Part shown: positions 34,367 to 43,608 of the stretch, piece after piece
Layout of the letters: each line of letters opens with the position of its first letter
How positions within the stretch are numbered: the first letter of the stretch is position 1
Assembly (NCBI GenBank): GCA_963736715.1
Contig: CAVTQA010000046.1
Span: 62,001 to 126,000 of the forward strand
Reading direction: 5' to 3'
Length of the DNA stretch: 64,000 nucleotides
Source of the DNA: AP-15 sp963736715
Lineage (GTDB): Bacteria > Pseudomonadota > Alphaproteobacteria > ATCC43930 > CGMCC-115725
Translations under genes and position numbers: made by a program
Notes under the pieces: model-generated
Database searches by the model: none
Told to the model about the DNA's origin: nothing
What the model saw: the letters and a program-made list of their open reading frames with translations, nothing else

Positions 34367-35356
34367 ATGCGCGTTGTGATCGGGTTTTTTTTATGGGTCG
34401 CGGCCGGTCTGGCCCTGGCGTGCGGCGCGACAGACGCGGAAACAATCACTTTTGGCACGGATTGGAAAGCCGAGGCCGAACACGGCGGCTACTACCAGGC
34501 CATCGCCACGGGGATCTACCGGCAGCACGGCCTCGAAGTGACGTTGCGGCAGGGCGGACCGCAGGTCAACCACGCGCAATTGCTCGCCGCCGGCCGGCTC
34601 GACTTCAACCTTGCGCCAAACTCCTTCATTCCGCTGAATTTCGTGCAGGAGAACATCCCGCTGGTTGCGGTCGCGGCGATCTTCCAGAAGGACCCGTCGG
34701 TGCTGATCGCCCATCCCGGGCAGGGTAATGACAGCTTCGCCGCACTCAAAGGCAAGCCGATCATGATCGGCTCGGACACCCGCATCACCAGCTGGGTCTT
34801 CCTCAAGAGCAAGTTTGGCTACACCGACGACCAGATCAGGCCCTATACCTTCAGCGTCGCGCCGTTCCTCGCCGATCCCAAAGCGGTTCAGCAAGGCTAT
34901 CTGTCGAGCGAGCCGTTCACGATCGAAGCCCAGGGGGTAAAGCCAGTCGTCATGTTGCTGGCCGATGCCGGCTATTCGAGCTATGGATCGCTGATCCAGA
35001 CCTCCGACCAACTGGTGCAAGAAAAGCCCGATCTCGTGCAGCGCTTTGTCGATGCCAGCATCGAGGGCTGGTACAGCTATCTCTATGGCGAACCGGCGCC
35101 GGCCAACGCGCTGATCAAACGCGACAATCCGGAGATGACCGACGCGCTACTGGCCTATGGCATCGCCAAGATCAAGGAATACGGCATTGTCGACAGCGGC
35201 GACGCCAAGACCGACGGCATCGGGATGATGACCGAGGCACGCTGGCGCGAATTCTTCGGCACGATGGCGAATTCCGGCATCTACCCCAAGGATCTCGACT
35301 TCCACAAGGCCTTCACCTTGCAGTTCGTCGACAAGAAAGTGGGTATGAAGCCCTGA
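34367..35356 (+). CDS. ABC transporter substrate-binding protein, NMT1/THI5-like
   Basis: Periplasmic binding protein of about 329 residues. The start at ATG 34367 gives a signal peptide ending near ACGATDAET. The mature region opens ITFGTDWKAEAEHGGYYQA, the NMT1/SsuA-type signature shared by importers of pyrimidine precursors, riboflavin, sulfonates or aromatic acids. It is the first gene of an SBP-ATPase-permease importer. Substrate not determinable. Confidence 0.88.
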   Translation: MRVVIGFFLWVAAGLALACGATDAETITFGTDWKAEAEHGGYYQAIATGIYRQHGLEVTLRQGGPQVNHAQLLAAGRLDFNLAPNSFIPLNFVQENIPLVAVAAIFQKDPSVLIAHPGQGNDSFAALKGKPIMIGSDTRITSWVFLKSKFGYTDDQIRPYTFSVAPFLADPKAVQQGYLSSEPFTIEAQGVKPVVMLLADAGYSSYGSLIQTSDQLVQEKPDLVQRFVDASIEGWYSYLYGEPAPANALIKRDNPEMTDALLAYGIAKIKEYGIVDSGDAKTDGIGMMTEARWREFFGTMANSGIYPKDLDFHKAFTLQFVDKKVGMKP

Positions 35357-35415
35357 CGGAAACGCTGTCGCCGGGCCTGGTATCGCAATCCCGAGCAACG
35401 AATTCGCTCGTCGCC

Positions 35416-36168
35416 TTGCGCGGCGTCGGCAAGCGCTTCGCCACCGGGGTGACGGCGCTCGAGGGGATCAATCTCGATATTCATCGGGGCGAGTTTTTTA
35501 GCCTGCTGGGACCCTCCGGCTGCGGCAAGAGCACCTTGTTGCGCATCATAGCCGGGCTCAGCGAGCCGAGTTCCGGCGTCCGCCGCCTGTTGCTCGAGAC
35601 GGACCGCGCCGGCCACGTCCCAGCGGGGCGGATCGGCTTCGTGTTTCAGGACCCGACCCTGATGCCATGGAGCACTGTCGTCGACAATGTGCTGTTGCCG
35701 TTCCGTCTCGCCGGGCGCATCGGGCCTAGGCAGCGCGAACGGGCCGGCGCCGAGATCCAATCTGTCGGCCTCGCCGGGTTTGAGCGGGCCTACCCGAGAC
35801 AGCTCTCGGGCGGCATGCGGATGCGCGTCTCGATCGCCCGCGCCCTCGTCACCGATCCCGATTTGCTGCTGCTCGACGAGCCCTTCGCCGCGCTCGACGA
35901 GATCACCCGGATGGCGCTCAATGACGATCTCATGCGCCTTTGGGAGAGCCGCCGGCCGACTGTCGTTTTCGTCACCCACAGTGTCTTCGAATCCGTCTAC
36001 CTGTCGACCCGCATTACCCTGATGACGCCGCGACCCGGCCATATCGTCGCCGAGCTGCCGGTCGATCTGCCGCAGCCGCGCCAGCGCACGCTGCGCACCT
36101 CACCCCGTTACGCCGCGCTCTGCGCGACGGTGTCGGAGCAGCTCGTAAATGCGATGGCAGCCAGATAA
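35416..36168 (+). CDS. ABC transporter ATP-binding protein (SsuB/TauB type)
   Basis: 250 residues with Walker A GPSGCGKST, Q-loop FQDPTLMPW, signature LSGGMRMR, Walker B LLLLDEPFAALDE and switch VTHSVFES. It energises the adjacent permease for import. No ATG is available. TTG 35416 is used here, but the frame is open from just before the SBP stop (CTG 35353), and residues LVALRGVGKRFA upstream look native, so the true start is uncertain. Confidence 0.88.
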   Translation: MRGVGKRFATGVTALEGINLDIHRGEFFSLLGPSGCGKSTLLRIIAGLSEPSSGVRRLLLETDRAGHVPAGRIGFVFQDPTLMPWSTVVDNVLLPFRLAGRIGPRQRERAGAEIQSVGLAGFERAYPRQLSGGMRMRVSIARALVTDPDLLLLDEPFAALDEITRMALNDDLMRLWESRRPTVVFVTHSVFESVYLSTRITLMTPRPGHIVAELPVDLPQPRQRTLRTSPRYAALCATVSEQLVNAMAAR

Positions 36169-36199
36169 ATGGCCGGCCGCACTACATCGCCAGTTATTT

Positions 36200-36342
36200 C
36201 TCCCTCTCCGCCCTTGGGGGCGGAGAGGGTCGGGGTGAGGTGGGGGTGCCTCGTGCCAGACCCGCGACCCAGCCCATCTCACCCTCCCCATCGCTTCACG
36301 ACGGGTCCCCTCCCTCTCCCCCCGCCAGCGGGCGGAGAGGGC
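36200..36342. repeat. REP-like palindromic element, copy 2 (double)
   Basis: Two hairpins head to head: CCCTCTCCGCCC/GGGCGGAGAGGG near 36202-36229 followed by TCGGGGTGAGG, and CCCTCTCCCCCCGCC/GGGCGGAGAGGG near 36310-36341. It lies inside an importer operon, between the ATPase and permease genes. Confidence 0.75.
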
Positions 36343-36371
36343 AAATTTTTGCGCGGCCCTATCCAATAATC

Positions 36372-37169
36372 ATGCAGGGAGCGGGATCCCGCTTCGGGCG
36401 CATCGCTGCTCCCCTCGGGGTGGGAGTGGTCCTGCTCGCGTTGTGGGAGATTATCGTCCGGGCCGAGGGCATACCTCCTTACATCCTCCCTGGCCCGGTG
36501 CTGATCGCGCAGACGCTGTGGACCGACGGGCCGAGCCTCATGGCCTCTCTGTTTGTGACCCTGCGCATCACCTTGGCGGCACTGGCGGCGGCGGCCATTC
36601 TCGGCGGCGGGATCGCGCTGTTGTTCTCGCTGTCGCGAATTCTCGCGCTCAGCCTCTTTCCATACGCGGTGATCTTGCAGGTGACGCCGATCGTCGCGAT
36701 CGCGCCGCTGATCATCATCTGGGTTCGCGAGCCGTTTCTCGCCCTCCTCGTCTGCGCCTGGATTGTCGCGTTCTTTCCGGTCGTCGCGAACACGACAGTC
36801 GGGCTCAACAGCGCCGACCGCAATTTGCTGGCGCTCTTCCGGCTCTACGGCGCCTCGACCGGCAAGACATTGCGCTACCTGAAATTGCCGACGGCGCTGC
36901 CCTATTTCCTCGCTGGCCTCAGGATCAGCGGCGGCCTCGCGCTGATCGGCGCGGTCGTCGCCGAATTCGTCGCCGGTACTGGGGGCACCGAGACCGGCCT
37001 CGCCTTCCGCATCCTCGAAGCGGGCTACCGCTTGGCGATCCCCCGCCTGTTCGCCGCGCTATTTCTGTTGTCGCTGACCGGAATCGTCATCTACCTCGTG
37101 CTCGATCTCGTGTCGCGTCTGCTGTTGCGCCACTGGCACGAGAGCGCGATGGAGGAAGAGGAGGAGTGA
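36372..37169 (+). CDS. ABC transporter permease (SsuC/TauC type)
   Basis: 265 residues from ATG 36372, six membrane helices. The coupling loop is LFRLYGASTGKTLRYLKLPTALPYFLAGLRIS. The frame is open further upstream through the REP-like repeat; that extension is rejected because it is low-complexity. The C-terminus is unusually acidic (MEEEEE). Third gene of the importer. Confidence 0.88.
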   Translation: MQGAGSRFGRIAAPLGVGVVLLALWEIIVRAEGIPPYILPGPVLIAQTLWTDGPSLMASLFVTLRITLAALAAAAILGGGIALLFSLSRILALSLFPYAVILQVTPIVAIAPLIIIWVREPFLALLVCAWIVAFFPVVANTTVGLNSADRNLLALFRLYGASTGKTLRYLKLPTALPYFLAGLRISGGLALIGAVVAEFVAGTGGTETGLAFRILEAGYRLAIPRLFAALFLLSLTGIVIYLVLDLVSRLLLRHWHESAMEEEEE

Positions 37170-37173
37170 GGCC

Positions 37174-37929
37174 TCAGCCGCGTCCGACAAACGGCATTTT
37201 GGTCGCCATCACGGTCAGGAATTGGACATTGGCTTCCGGCGTGACCGTCGCCATGAACACGACCGCGCGCGCAACGTTCTGCACATCCATTGTCGGCTCT
37301 TCGATGACTGTGCCGTTGGCCTGCGGCACGCCGCGCTGCATGCGTTGGGTCATCTCGGTCAGTGCATTGCCGACGTCGATCTGGCCGCAGGAAATGTCGT
37401 ATTTGCGCCCGTCGAGCGAGGTCGATTTGGTGAGGCCGGTGATCGCGTGCTTGGCCGAGGTGTAGGCGGCCGAATTGGGGCGCGGGGCATGCGCGGAGAT
37501 CGAGCCGTTGTTGATGATCCGCCCACCCATCGGCTGCTGATCCTTCATGATCCGGAAGGTCTCCTGAGTGCACAGGAACGAGCCGGTCAGGATCGTGTCG
37601 ATGACGGCTTTCCAGCGCTCGAAGGCCAGTTCTTCGATCGGCGCCGCAGCGCCGAAGCCGGCATTGTTGAACAGCACATCGAGCCGGCCGAAACGCTCCT
37701 TGGTTTTGGCGAACAGATTCTTGATCGAGGCCTGATCGGTGACATCGGTCGGCACTGCCAATACCTGACCGCCGGCCCCTTCGATCTCGCGCGCGACCTC
37801 GTCCAGCCGGTCGGGCCGCCGGCCGGCGATGACCGCGGCAAAACCCTCCTTGGCGAGGGCGACTGCGGCTGCCTTGCCGATCCCGCTTCCTCCACCCGTG
37901 ACGAGGGCGACTTTTCCGTTCGAGCTCAT
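37174..37929 (-). CDS. Short-chain dehydrogenase/reductase
   Basis: 251 residues. Cofactor motif TGGGSGIGKA (11-20), NNAG, catalytic Ser in NGSIS, and YxxxK as YTSAK. The start at 37929 follows GGAGACATCGGC. Arg-Arg at GRRPDR in the second strand suggests NADP preference. Substrate unknown; convergent with the importer permease. Confidence 0.88.
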   Translation of the reverse strand: MSSNGKVALVTGGGSGIGKAAAVALAKEGFAAVIAGRRPDRLDEVAREIEGAGGQVLAVPTDVTDQASIKNLFAKTKERFGRLDVLFNNAGFGAAAPIEELAFERWKAVIDTILTGSFLCTQETFRIMKDQQPMGGRIINNGSISAHAPRPNSAAYTSAKHAITGLTKSTSLDGRKYDISCGQIDVGNALTEMTQRMQRGVPQANGTVIEEPTMDVQNVARAVVFMATVTPEANVQFLTVMATKMPFVGRG

Positions 37930-38005
37930 GCCGATGTCTCCTTCTCTGGGAAAGCGGGAACGATAGCAGGTTGGCCGTCGCCGCACGGACGAAATTGCAG
38001 CAGCG

Positions 38006-38827
38006 TCAGGGGACGATTCCGCGCACCGCCCAAGCAGTCGCCGTCAACGAGCGTGGACCATCGGGGGCGCCGGAGAGAAAGGCGGCGCGGACGCGCTCCT
38101 TGACCTGCCGCCGCCGCTCGGGCGGCAGGCCTTCGACATAGGAACCGACCGGTCCCTGACCGCCGAGCAGCGGTTCCCAGTAATCGGCGAAATCGGCGTA
38201 TTCCATGCGGATCGTGATCGAACCGCGCTCGACCGCCGCGAGCCCGGCATCATGCCACAGAGCCGGGAGCCCGTCTGGCAGGGCGAGCGGACCCGAGAAC
38301 AGCCGATCCCGTGCCACCCCGGCGTCCGGGTCCAGCCCGGCCGCGGTGTCCCAGAAGAGGCGCTGGAACACGAGCCCACCGCGGAAATCCCATACCGCCG
38401 CCGCGACGCCGCCGCCCGGCCGCACCACCCGCCGCATGTCGCGCACGGCGTGCGCGGCATTCGGGACAAAATTCAGCGAAAGCTGCGCCAAAGCCGCTGC
38501 GAAACTGCCGTCGGGGTACGGCAGGCGACCGGCATCGCCGACGGCAAAACCGATGCCGGCGGCGCCCGGGCGCGACCGCGCGAATGCGATGTAAGGGATG
38601 GCGATATCGAGGGCGGCTACCCGATCCGGCACTCCGCGTTCGGCCAAGGCGAGGGCGAGGCTCCCGGTGCCGCACCCGACGTCTAGCAATCGGCCCTGAT
38701 CCGCTGGTCGCGCGAACTCTGCAAAAGGCCCGGCGAGCAGCCGCGACCACCGTCCGAGAAACCGCTCGTACGCGACCCCGTCGCTCGCGCGGTATGTTGA
38801 GGAGAATGAGGTGGAAGCGCTCGTCAT
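38006..38827 (-). CDS. Class I SAM-dependent methyltransferase
   Basis: 273 residues of the Methyltransf_11/UbiE-like class. SAM motif I is LLDVGCGTGSLALALAE, motif II VGDAGRLPYPDGSFAAAL and motif III VVRPGGGVAAAVWDF. Acceptor unknown. It ends about 75 bases before the SDR start on the same strand, so the two may be cotranscribed. Confidence 0.85.
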   Translation of the reverse strand: MTSASTSFSSTYRASDGVAYERFLGRWSRLLAGPFAEFARPADQGRLLDVGCGTGSLALALAERGVPDRVAALDIAIPYIAFARSRPGAAGIGFAVGDAGRLPYPDGSFAAALAQLSLNFVPNAAHAVRDMRRVVRPGGGVAAAVWDFRGGLVFQRLFWDTAAGLDPDAGVARDRLFSGPLALPDGLPALWHDAGLAAVERGSITIRMEYADFADYWEPLLGGQGPVGSYVEGLPPERRRQVKERVRAAFLSGAPDGPRSLTATAWAVRGIVP

Positions 38828-38887
38828 CGCGACTTTTGTTTTTCTCGGGGGCTAACGCGCAGCGCTTTAGCAATGCAAATAAAAGCC

Positions 38888-39032
38888 GTCACTCCGGGAC
38901 GGCCCTTGGGGCAGGGCCCGGAGTCCACGAACACGGACGAAAAGCAATTGTCCTCAGATATTGGTACCATTTCGTATTGGCGACGGTGTTCATGGCTTCC
39001 GGGTTCTCGGCTGCGCCGCGCCCCGGAATGAC
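38888..39032. repeat. MITE-like inverted repeat element
   Basis: A 145-bp element with 47-bp imperfect inverted arms (38888-38934 and 38986-39032), beginning GTCACTCCGGG and ending CCCCGGAATGAC. It carries no reading frame and resembles the short palindromic elements seen repeatedly in Bradyrhizobium-type genomes. It lies 28 bases upstream of the phosphonoacetate hydrolase start, so it may have displaced or become part of that promoter. Confidence 0.7.
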
Positions 39033-39059
39033 AATGGTTATGAAATCCGGGGAGAGGCA

Positions 39060-40271
39060 ATGGTGAACGGCATCGAGCTGAACGGCAGGCGATACCGGAA
39101 CCCGCGGCGGCCGACAGTAGTCATCTGCGTCGACGGGTGCGACCCCGAATATCTCGAACGCGGCATTCCGGACGGCATCTTTCCGACGATAGGCTCTTTC
39201 CGCGGCGAGGGTTATTTCGGAACCGCGGACGCTGTGGTGCCAACCTTCACTAACCCAAACAATGTCTCGATCGTGACCGGGGCACCGCCTTCGGTGCACG
39301 GCATTGCCGGCAACTATTACCTCGATCGTGCAAGCGGATGCGAGATCATGATGACCGACGAGGGCCTGATGCGCAGCGAGACGATCCTCGCGCTGATGGC
39401 GCGGGCCGGCGTCAGGACGGCGGCGGTCACCGCCAAAGACAAATTGCGCAAGCTGCTCGGGCGCAACCTCGACGGCATCTGCTTTTCGTCCGAATATGCC
39501 GATGCCGAGGTCGAAGCGCTGGTCGGTCGCGGCAGGCCCGACATGTATTCGGCCGACTTGTCGCTGTTTGCGCTCGATGCCGGGGTTGCGCTCCTCGAGC
39601 GCGGCATGGCTCGGCTACTCTACCTGTCGCTCTCGGACTATGTGCAGCACGCGCACGCGCCGGGAGCGGCGGAAGCCGATGCGTTCAATCGGGCGATCGA
39701 TGATCGCGTGCGGCGTTTTGTCGAATTGGGCGCCGTCGTCGGTCTCGTCGCCGACCACGGCATGAACGACAAGGCGCGGCCGAATGGCGAGCCCAACGTG
39801 ATTTTCCTCGAAGACGAGCTCAACGTGCGGTTTGGCCTCGGGGCGGTGCGGGTGATCTGTCCGATTACCGACCCGTTCGTGCGCCATCACGGCGCCCTCG
39901 GATCGTTTGTCCGCGTCTACGCGCGAGGCGCCGGAGACATTCCCGCTCTTATGGCAGCGAGCGCGGAATTGCCGGGAGTGGCTCTGGTGCTCGACGCGGC
40001 AAAGGCCGCGCAGCGGTTCGAATTGCCGCTCGACCGGGAGGGCGATTTCATCGTGCTTGGCGACGCCAATACCGCGATCGGCGCCTCCAGGGTCGAGCAC
40101 GACCTATCGGGGCTGGCCGGCCATCGCCTGCGCTCGCATGGCGGGCTCGGTGAACAGCTCGTGCCTTTCGTCCTGTCGCGCCCGCTGATCCCTCAATACC
40201 GCGACATCGCCGCGACCCGCCGGCTGCGCAATTTCGATATTTTCGATTTCGCGCTAAACGGCGTCGAATGA
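39060..40271 (+). CDS. phnA: Phosphonoacetate hydrolase (PhnA type)
   Basis: Alkaline-phosphatase-superfamily enzyme that splits phosphonoacetate into acetate and phosphate using two zinc ions. From ATG 39060 (behind GGGGAGAGG) it has 403 residues, close to the 407 of the Pseudomonas fluorescens enzyme. Metal-site motifs: VDGCDPEY with D25, TFTNPNN with nucleophile T64, SDYVQHAHAPG, VADHGMND, and RSHGGLGEQ. No transporter or phnX/phnW genes adjoin, so the substrate must come in by another route. It extends the window's phosphorus-acquisition theme. Confidence 0.85.
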   Translation: MVNGIELNGRRYRNPRRPTVVICVDGCDPEYLERGIPDGIFPTIGSFRGEGYFGTADAVVPTFTNPNNVSIVTGAPPSVHGIAGNYYLDRASGCEIMMTDEGLMRSETILALMARAGVRTAAVTAKDKLRKLLGRNLDGICFSSEYADAEVEALVGRGRPDMYSADLSLFALDAGVALLERGMARLLYLSLSDYVQHAHAPGAAEADAFNRAIDDRVRRFVELGAVVGLVADHGMNDKARPNGEPNVIFLEDELNVRFGLGAVRVICPITDPFVRHHGALGSFVRVYARGAGDIPALMAASAELPGVALVLDAAKAAQRFELPLDREGDFIVLGDANTAIGASRVEHDLSGLAGHRLRSHGGLGEQLVPFVLSRPLIPQYRDIAATRRLRNFDIFDFALNGVE

Positions 40272-40272
40272 G

Positions 40273-40890
40273 CTACATCGGGGGCTTGACGCCATCCTTC
40301 TCAGCCGTCACCCCGGAGGCCGTCAGGCTGCCATCGGCCGTTTTCTGAGCAATGATGAACACAGCCGCGCCAGGCTTCAGCAGGCTGGGATCGCCCGCCA
40401 CATAACCGACTATCGGAGTGCCTGGGGGAATGGTTACCTCCGCTTCGCCGTCCTTGTAGGTGACCTTGATTACTTGACCTTGCGGCGCGCTGGTGATCTG
40501 CGCCGCAGTTGCATTGGTCATCAGGCTGTCGGGGACGAGGTCCCAAGGAAATTGACCTTCCCGAGCGACGCCGCGCAGGCTTTCGGGAAGGATGTGCACC
40601 TCGATCGCCCGGAGCTTTCCGTCGGGGCCTTTGACCGAAGTCGAGGCGACAAAGTCGCCGGGCTTAATGTCGGCGATGGTCTTGGCGACCACTGCACGCA
40701 CGGCAAAATTCGGGGCGAGGGTGACCGTCACTTGCGGACCCTCGCGCGACTTGACCCTCAGTGCCTGGCCGTCGAGCTCCTCGACCGTGCCGCGGATGCG
40801 CGTCGGCGGGCTCGCCGGCGGGTTCTGGGCGACAGCCGGCAGCGCCAGCGCTGCGACGAAGACGACGGCGAAAACCGATTGCAAGCGCAT
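40273..40890 (-). CDS. Secreted protein, DUF5666-like
   Basis: 205 residues with signal peptide (SVFAVVFVAALALPAVAQ). The first part, TRIRGTVEELDGQALRVKSREG…IKPGDFVASTSV, looks like the OB-like DUF5666 domain. The second half (VTYKDGEAEVTIPPGTPIVGY, PGAAVFIIAQKTADGS) is a repeat of the same theme. Probable periplasmic metal- or ligand-tuning protein of unknown role. Convergent with and one base from phnA. Confidence 0.6.
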   Translation of the reverse strand: MRLQSVFAVVFVAALALPAVAQNPPASPPTRIRGTVEELDGQALRVKSREGPQVTVTLAPNFAVRAVVAKTIADIKPGDFVASTSVKGPDGKLRAIEVHILPESLRGVAREGQFPWDLVPDSLMTNATAAQITSAPQGQVIKVTYKDGEAEVTIPPGTPIVGYVAGDPSLLKPGAAVFIIAQKTADGSLTASGVTAEKDGVKPPM

Positions 40891-40998
40891 GCCAAAATCC
40901 TCCCTGCTACTTCTTTAATGACCGCGGCCCAACATGCCTCCAGATCGCGCGGCCCGCATCTCACATTTCGGTGACCGCCGTCTTACGAGGATGGCGGA

Positions 40999-41517
40999 TC
41001 ACTGCACGATTTCATCGGGGTAGACCCCCCAGAGGTCGCCGCGCTGGACCCAGCCGGCATGATCGGCAGCATCAATGCGGCACCAGTCGCCGCGGCATTC
41101 GAGCAGCTTTGCAATGACTCCCGGCTGTGCGCGGGCAACCGCCGGGGAGGCCGGGTCGGGCTGGCGATGCAAGGTGCGAATGCCGCCCTTGACAACGACG
41201 GCGCGCTTGCCGGTCAGCATTCTTTCGTGCACCCAGCCCTCGGTACCCTGCCAATCGCGGATCATCCGCCAATTCTCGAATTCCTTGACGACCTCGACCG
41301 GCATCTCCTTGCGGGTCAGCACCCATTCGATCGGGTAATTCTCGCCCGGTCCGACCCGCAAATTCACCTGGTCCGAGCGCAGGCTGACAAAGCGCGGCAG
41401 TTTTTGCCCGGCCTCGCTTTCGCCCGCCGCGGCGGGCGGAGCTGCGGCGACAAATGCTGCCATCAGCACCCCCAGCAGACACGACACCAATCGATGCCGC
41501 GTCTGCCGCCTGGACAT
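40999..41517 (-). CDS. SH3-like domain periplasmic protein
   Basis: 172 residues with signal peptide ending near AAAGESEAG. Two bacterial SH3 repeats follow (VNLRVGPGENYPIEWVLTRKEMPVEV and HRQPDPASPAVARAQPG) with WVHERMLTGKRAVVV between. It is a conserved alphaproteobacterial protein that may bind cell-wall material. The gene is divergent from the 2-hydroxyacid dehydrogenase, a pairing frequently seen in the class. Confidence 0.8.
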   Translation of the reverse strand: MSRRQTRHRLVSCLLGVLMAAFVAAAPPAAAGESEAGQKLPRFVSLRSDQVNLRVGPGENYPIEWVLTRKEMPVEVVKEFENWRMIRDWQGTEGWVHERMLTGKRAVVVKGGIRTLHRQPDPASPAVARAQPGVIAKLLECRGDWCRIDAADHAGWVQRGDLWGVYPDEIVQ

Positions 41518-41570
41518 CTCACCCCCGCTGTTGCTAATGGCGGACCCCGCCCTCTGCGGAACCTGTCGCC

Positions 41571-42557
41571 ATGCGCTCGAAACGACCGTTCGTCATCGTC
41601 ACCCGCAAGCTCCCGGACCCGATCGAGACCCGGATGATGGAGCTGTTCGCCTGCCGGCTCAACCTGGACGACTCGCCCCTTTCAAAGCCTGACCTGATCG
41701 CCGCCGTGGAGCGGGCCGATGTCCTGGTGCCGACCGTCACCGACCGAATCGATGCCGAGGTACTGGCAGCGGCTGGTCCCGCCCTCAAGCTGATCGCGTC
41801 GTTCGGGACCGGCGTCGACCATGTCGACCTCGCGGCGGCCCAACGGCACGGCATCATCGTGACCAATACGCCCGGCGTCCTGACCGAGGACACGGCGGAT
41901 ATGACAATGGCGCTGATCCTCGCAGTGTCACGCCGGCTCGCCGAAGGCGAAAGGCTGATCCGCAGCGGCGGCTGGACCGGCTGGGGCCCCACTTCGATGC
42001 TCGGCCACCGGATCTGGGGCAAGCGGCTCGGCATTGTCGGCATGGGCCGGATTGGCATGGCGGTCGCGCGCCGGGCCAAGGGGTTCGGCCTATCGGTTCA
42101 TTACCACACCCGGCGGCCGGTCCCGGAGGAGATCGAAAGCGCGCTCGAGGCGACCTATTGGGAAAGCCTCGACCAGATGCTCGCCCATATGGACATCGTC
42201 TCGGTCAATTGCCCGCACACGCCGGCCACCTACCACCTGCTCTCGGCGCGCCGGCTGCGTCTGCTGCAGCCGCAGGCGATCCTCGTCAACACAGCGCGCG
42301 GCGAGATAGTCGACGAGGAGGAGCTCCTTCGCCTGCTCGAGATCCGCGCGATCGCCGGCGCCGGTCTCGACGTGTTCGAGCACGAGCCGGCGATCGACCC
42401 GCGGCTGCGCGCCCTCGATAACGTCGTGCTGTTGCCGCATATGGGCTCGGCGACGATCGAAGGGCGGCTCGCAATGGGCGAGAAGGTCATCATCAACATC
42501 AAGACCTTCGCCGACGGCCATCGCCCGCCCGACCGCGTCCTCGGCTCGATGCTGTAG
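41571..42557 (+). CDS. D-isomer 2-hydroxyacid dehydrogenase (glyoxylate reductase-like)
   Basis: 328 residues. The nucleotide-binding motif is GIVGMGRIGMAVARRAKGFG. Catalytic Arg in VNTARGEIVDEE, Glu in GAGLDVFEHEP and His in LLPHMGSAT form the family triad. It would reduce glyoxylate or hydroxypyruvate with NAD(P)H. The ATG follows GCGGAACCTGTCGCC without a strong ribosome site. The downstream binding-protein gene is seven bases away. Confidence 0.9.
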   Translation: MRSKRPFVIVTRKLPDPIETRMMELFACRLNLDDSPLSKPDLIAAVERADVLVPTVTDRIDAEVLAAAGPALKLIASFGTGVDHVDLAAAQRHGIIVTNTPGVLTEDTADMTMALILAVSRRLAEGERLIRSGGWTGWGPTSMLGHRIWGKRLGIVGMGRIGMAVARRAKGFGLSVHYHTRRPVPEEIESALEATYWESLDQMLAHMDIVSVNCPHTPATYHLLSARRLRLLQPQAILVNTARGEIVDEEELLRLLEIRAIAGAGLDVFEHEPAIDPRLRALDNVVLLPHMGSATIEGRLAMGEKVIINIKTFADGHRPPDRVLGSML

Positions 42558-42564
42558 AGCAGGC

Positions 42565-43608
42565 ATGAGTGCAGGTCGATACTTGTCGGCATCCTTCGTG
42601 TGGGTTGCCGCGCTGTCGGCAGCAGTGTCGGCCGCCCCGAGCCCGACCCCTATCACGGCACAGCTCGTCGATGCCGCGAGGCACGAAGGCAAGGTAGTTT
42701 TCTATACCTCGCTCGAGCGGCAGACCGCCGAGAAGATCGGCAAGGCCTTCGAGGCAGCCTATCCCGACATCTCCGTGCAGGTCGAGCGCAACGGCTGCGA
42801 GCGCCTGTTCGAGCGGCTCGCCGCGGAACGCGGCAGCAATATCCGCGTTGCCGACGCAATCGAGTGCTCGGATATGACGGCGCTTTTCCATTGGAAGGGG
42901 CAGGGTTGGCTGGCGCCCTTTGTGCCGGTGGAAGTAGCGGAGAAATGGCCGGCCGATCAGCGCGATTCCGACGGCTATTTCGCGACCGAGCGGTTTACCC
43001 TGTCGCCGATCTCGTACAATACCAAGCTAGTCAAGGCCGAGGATGCGCCAAAGAGCTATGCCGACTTGCTCGACAAGAAATGGACCGGCAAGATCGTCAA
43101 GGCCCATCCCGGCTATAGCGGCACGATCGAGACGGTAACCTTCGAGCTGAGCCGCGATCTCGGCTGGGACTATCTCAAGAAACTCGGTCAGCAGCGCGTG
43201 ATGCAGGTGCAGGCGGCGTGGGAGCCGCCCAAAAAAGTGGCACAGGGTGAGCGCCCGATCGGGGCGGATGGTGACGAATATTCCGTTCTGCAGATCCGCG
43301 ACCGTGGCGGCGCGATCGAGCCGGTCTATCCAAGCGAAGGCACACCATCGATCCCCGGCGGCGCCGGCATCATCGTCGACGCTCCTCACCCCAATGCCGC
43401 CCGGCTCTTCATCAGCTGGTTGTTGTCGCGCGCCGGGCAACAGTTGCTTGTCGATGCAGATTGGCTGCGCTCCTTTCACCCCGACGTGAAGCTCAAGGCC
43501 GGGATGAAGCCGCTCTCGGAAATCAGGATCCTAAAGGCCGATCCCGCCGCCCAGGAAAAGGCCGCAGACGAGATCAAAAAGAAATACGCCGAATGTTTCG
43601 GGCTGTAG
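42565..43608 (+). CDS. ABC transporter substrate-binding protein, family 1 (iron/thiamine-like), orphan
   Basis: 347 residues with a signal peptide (VWVAALSAAVSAAPS). The mature part reads LVDAARHEGKVVFYTSLE, the type-II binding-protein pattern of Fe(III), 2-aminoethylphosphonate or thiamine binders. The GTIETVTFELSRDLGWDYLKKL segment fits the same group. No permease or ATPase is present, so it must use components encoded elsewhere. Probably cotranscribed with the dehydrogenase. Confidence 0.8.
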   Translation: MSAGRYLSASFVWVAALSAAVSAAPSPTPITAQLVDAARHEGKVVFYTSLERQTAEKIGKAFEAAYPDISVQVERNGCERLFERLAAERGSNIRVADAIECSDMTALFHWKGQGWLAPFVPVEVAEKWPADQRDSDGYFATERFTLSPISYNTKLVKAEDAPKSYADLLDKKWTGKIVKAHPGYSGTIETVTFELSRDLGWDYLKKLGQQRVMQVQAAWEPPKKVAQGERPIGADGDEYSVLQIRDRGGAIEPVYPSEGTPSIPGGAGIIVDAPHPNAARLFISWLLSRAGQQLLVDADWLRSFHPDVKLKAGMKPLSEIRILKADPAAQEKAADEIKKKYAECFGL

